A stretch of DNA of 6,285 bases. Source: Anaerolineales bacterium UBA6663 (lineage in GTDB: Bacteria > Chloroflexota > Anaerolineae > Anaerolineales > UBA6663). The stretch covers positions 1 through 6,285 of the forward strand of contig DKKP01000306.1 of assembly GCA_002455335.1 (NCBI GenBank), in the 5' to 3' direction. The notes under the pieces were generated by a model. The model worked only from the letters and a program-made list of their open reading frames with translations, was not told the DNA's origin and did no database searches. Both the position numbers and the translations under genes were made by a program. Below are positions 5,717 through 6,285 of the stretch, piece by piece (position 1 is the stretch's first letter; every line of letters starts with the position of its first letter).

Positions 5717-5880
5717 ACCTTCTTTCATCCCGACTATACGGTCGGCCCCGGAATGTCACCGGGTCATGCCGGCCGGCTTGCGCCAGACCGACTCGCGGGC
5801 TCGCCTGAGTTCAGGCACACCGCCGATCGGGAATTGGACTCGCTGCGTAATCGCAGCGGCCCTCACCCTGCCCCGAAGGT
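5717..5880 (-). ncRNA. FMN riboswitch (RFN element)
   Basis: The minus strand matches the conserved FMN aptamer from end to end. P1 is ACCTTC (5875-5880) with GAAGGT (5717-5722). The 5' signature GGGGCAGGGTGA is followed by AATTCCCGATCGGCGGT and then GAGCCCGCGAG. The P5 block CCCGGTGACATTCCGGG spans 5747-5763. The 3' signature GCCGACCGTATAGTCGG, then GATG and AGAAGGT, closes it. Three variable hairpins are present: an insertion in the P2 loop (CGCTGCG-ATTA-CGCAGCG, 5841-5858), an extended P3 loop (GCCTGA/TCAGGC, 5803-5816), and the usual variable stem with a GCAA loop (about 5775-5788). It senses FMN and here controls the downstream ribX-ribY-ATPase operon, most likely by transcription termination. 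Confidence 0.97.
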
Positions 5881-5925
5881 TCTGCTATAGAATCGGCGCA
5901 CGGATCAAGCGCCGTTATTCTCTTG

Positions 5926-5931
5926 ATTATA
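5926..5931 (-). promoter_or_regulatory. -10 box for the riboswitch/ribXY transcript
   Basis: Consensus TATAAT on the minus strand, predicting a start near 5919, about 39 bases before the aptamer. No clear -35 lies 17 bases upstream; that position falls within the inverted repeat at 5948-5975. A TTGACC at 5939-5944 is too close to serve this -10, but lies 16 bases from GAGAAT (5917-5922), so that pair is an alternative promoter. Confidence 0.5.
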
Positions 5932-5947
5932 GCGCATCGGTCAACCG

Positions 5948-5975
5948 GCTGACACCGGCATCCGCCGTTGTCAGC
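5948..5975. promoter_or_regulatory. 28-base near-perfect inverted repeat (operator or hairpin)
   Basis: GCTGACACCGGC (5948-5959) is the reverse complement of GCCGTTGTCAGC (5964-5975) except for one position, with a 4-base ATCC centre. No U-tract follows on either strand. It covers the -35 zone of the riboswitch promoter and lies about 120 bases upstream of the sugar dehydrogenase start, so it could be a regulator-binding site for either gene, or a structured RNA end. Confidence 0.5.
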
Positions 5976-5979
5976 TCTG

Positions 5980-6075
5980 GATTCATGCCGCGAATGTCGC
6001 GAAGGATGCGAATGAAGACACGCTTAGCCGGCGCCGGTATTCGGCCCAATTCGCAAAGTTCGCGGCGCGGGAATC
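5980..6075. repeat. REP-like inverted-repeat element built of 9-base TTCGC units
   Basis: Left arm 5980-6013 carries GCGAA three times at 9-base spacing (5990, 5999, 6008). Right arm 6049-6075 carries TTCGC twice at 9-base spacing (6050, 6059). Read inward to outward, both arms go ATTCGC, TTCGC, TTCGCGGC-like, then GAATC, the left arm having one extra unit. The 35-base centre (6014-6048) includes the palindrome CCGGCGCCGG (6028-6037). No good promoter or ORF is supported here. It resembles a REP/MITE-type intergenic repeat. Confidence 0.5.
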
Positions 6076-6096
6076 GATTTGGGCGAACGAGGTCGC

Positions 6097-6285
6097 ATGC
6101 TCACTGACTTTCTGACGAAGATCAACGAACGCACTGCCGTGGTCGGCGTGGTGGGGCTCGGCTATGCCGGGCTGCCGCTGGCTGTCGGGTTCGCCGAGGC
6201 CGGCCTCCGCGTGCTCGGCGTCGACGTCGACGCGGCGCGTGTCGCGCAACTGATGGCCGGGGCGAGCTACGTCGAGGACGTGCCG
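6097..6285 (+). CDS. Nucleotide-sugar dehydrogenase, UDP-GlcNAc 6-dehydrogenase (WbpA-type), partial N-terminus
   Basis: Only the first 63 residues are in the window; the frame is open to the right edge. The protein begins MLTDFLTKINERTAVVGVVGLGYAGLPLA, the Rossmann NAD-binding start of the UDP-glucose/GDP-mannose dehydrogenase family. The Gly-rich motif GVVGLGYAGLPLA is at residues 17-29 and the acidic end of the second strand at VLGVDVD (39-45). It ends in ASYVEDVP, close to the SYIEDVP segment common in UDP-N-acetylglucosamine 6-dehydrogenases (WbpA/TviB group), which oxidise UDP-GlcNAc to the uronic acid for surface polysaccharide. The leader peptide before GVVGLG fits that group. The start is the ATG at 6097 with GAGG 4 bases before it, a short spacing; an in-frame TTG at 6079 is less likely. 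Substrate class is inferred from a short fragment. Confidence 0.88.
   Translation, partial: MLTDFLTKINERTAVVGVVGLGYAGLPLAVGFAEAGLRVLGVDVDAARVAQLMAGASYVEDVP

Noticed and set aside
5717..5880. TPP riboswitch, expected because the binding protein is THI5-like
   Set aside because: The TPP signatures (CTGAGA, ACCTGATCTGGATAATGCC-like) are absent, while the FMN aptamer blocks match along the whole length.
5884..5889. CTATAG as -10 box for the riboswitch transcript
   Set aside because: Initiation about 7 bases downstream would fall inside P1 and remove its 5' strand; the TATAAT at 5926-5931 leaves the aptamer intact.
5555..5890. Plus-strand frames over the riboswitch and leader
   Set aside because: They translate the reverse of a structured RNA; no family resemblance or RBS was seen.
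5990..6063. CRISPR-like array
   Set aside because: The repeat units are about 6 bases at 9-base spacing and inverted about a centre; there are no long direct repeats or unique spacers, and no cas genes.
5983..6249. 88-codon minus-strand frame ending in FASFATFAA repeats
   Set aside because: The peptide repeat is the translation of the 9-base TTCGC units, and the rest is antisense to the sugar dehydrogenase start.

Overview
The window is a GC-rich bacterial chromosome segment. It reads most like a member of the Chloroflexota: it carries a RibXY-type riboflavin ABC operon, a DUF4349 lipoprotein and lipobox signal peptides. That assignment is an inference from gene content, not from a marker gene.

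Layout. Bases 1-1007 (minus strand) hold the end of a tRNA t6A-modification operon, tsaE followed by tsaB with a 4-base overlap; tsaB runs off the left edge. Bases 1044-1096 are a compact divergent promoter region. On the minus side, a terminator-like hairpin with a U-tract sits directly in front of the tsaE start codon. Bases 1097-1819 (plus) encode a calcineurin-like metallophosphoesterase with almost no leader. Bases 1911-2891 (plus) encode a DUF4349 lipoprotein. A long imperfect hairpin (2893-2942) fills the convergent gap after it.

Bases 2958-5567 (minus) form a complete three-gene ABC importer operon of the NitT/TauT/ThiXYZ superfamily, in the order permease, substrate-binding lipoprotein, ATPase. 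Annotation by similarity alone would probably give nitrate/sulfonate/taurine or thiamine-precursor transport. The leader, however, contains an unmistakable FMN riboswitch (RFN element) on the minus strand at 5717-5880, so the substrate is predicted to be riboflavin or a close flavin. This matches the RibXY family known from Chloroflexota. Between aptamer and permease there are two successive terminator-like hairpins with U-tracts; the U-tract of the second runs into the GTG start codon. High FMN should therefore shut off flavin import by transcription termination.

The remaining intergenic DNA (5881-6096) holds a consensus -10 box for the riboswitch transcript, a 28-base near-perfect inverted repeat next to it, and a REP-like inverted-repeat element built from TTCGC units with a 9-base period. 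At 6097 a plus-strand nucleotide-sugar dehydrogenase (UDP-GlcNAc 6-dehydrogenase type) begins and runs off the right edge.

No tRNA, rRNA, CRISPR array, insertion sequence or pseudogene was seen.
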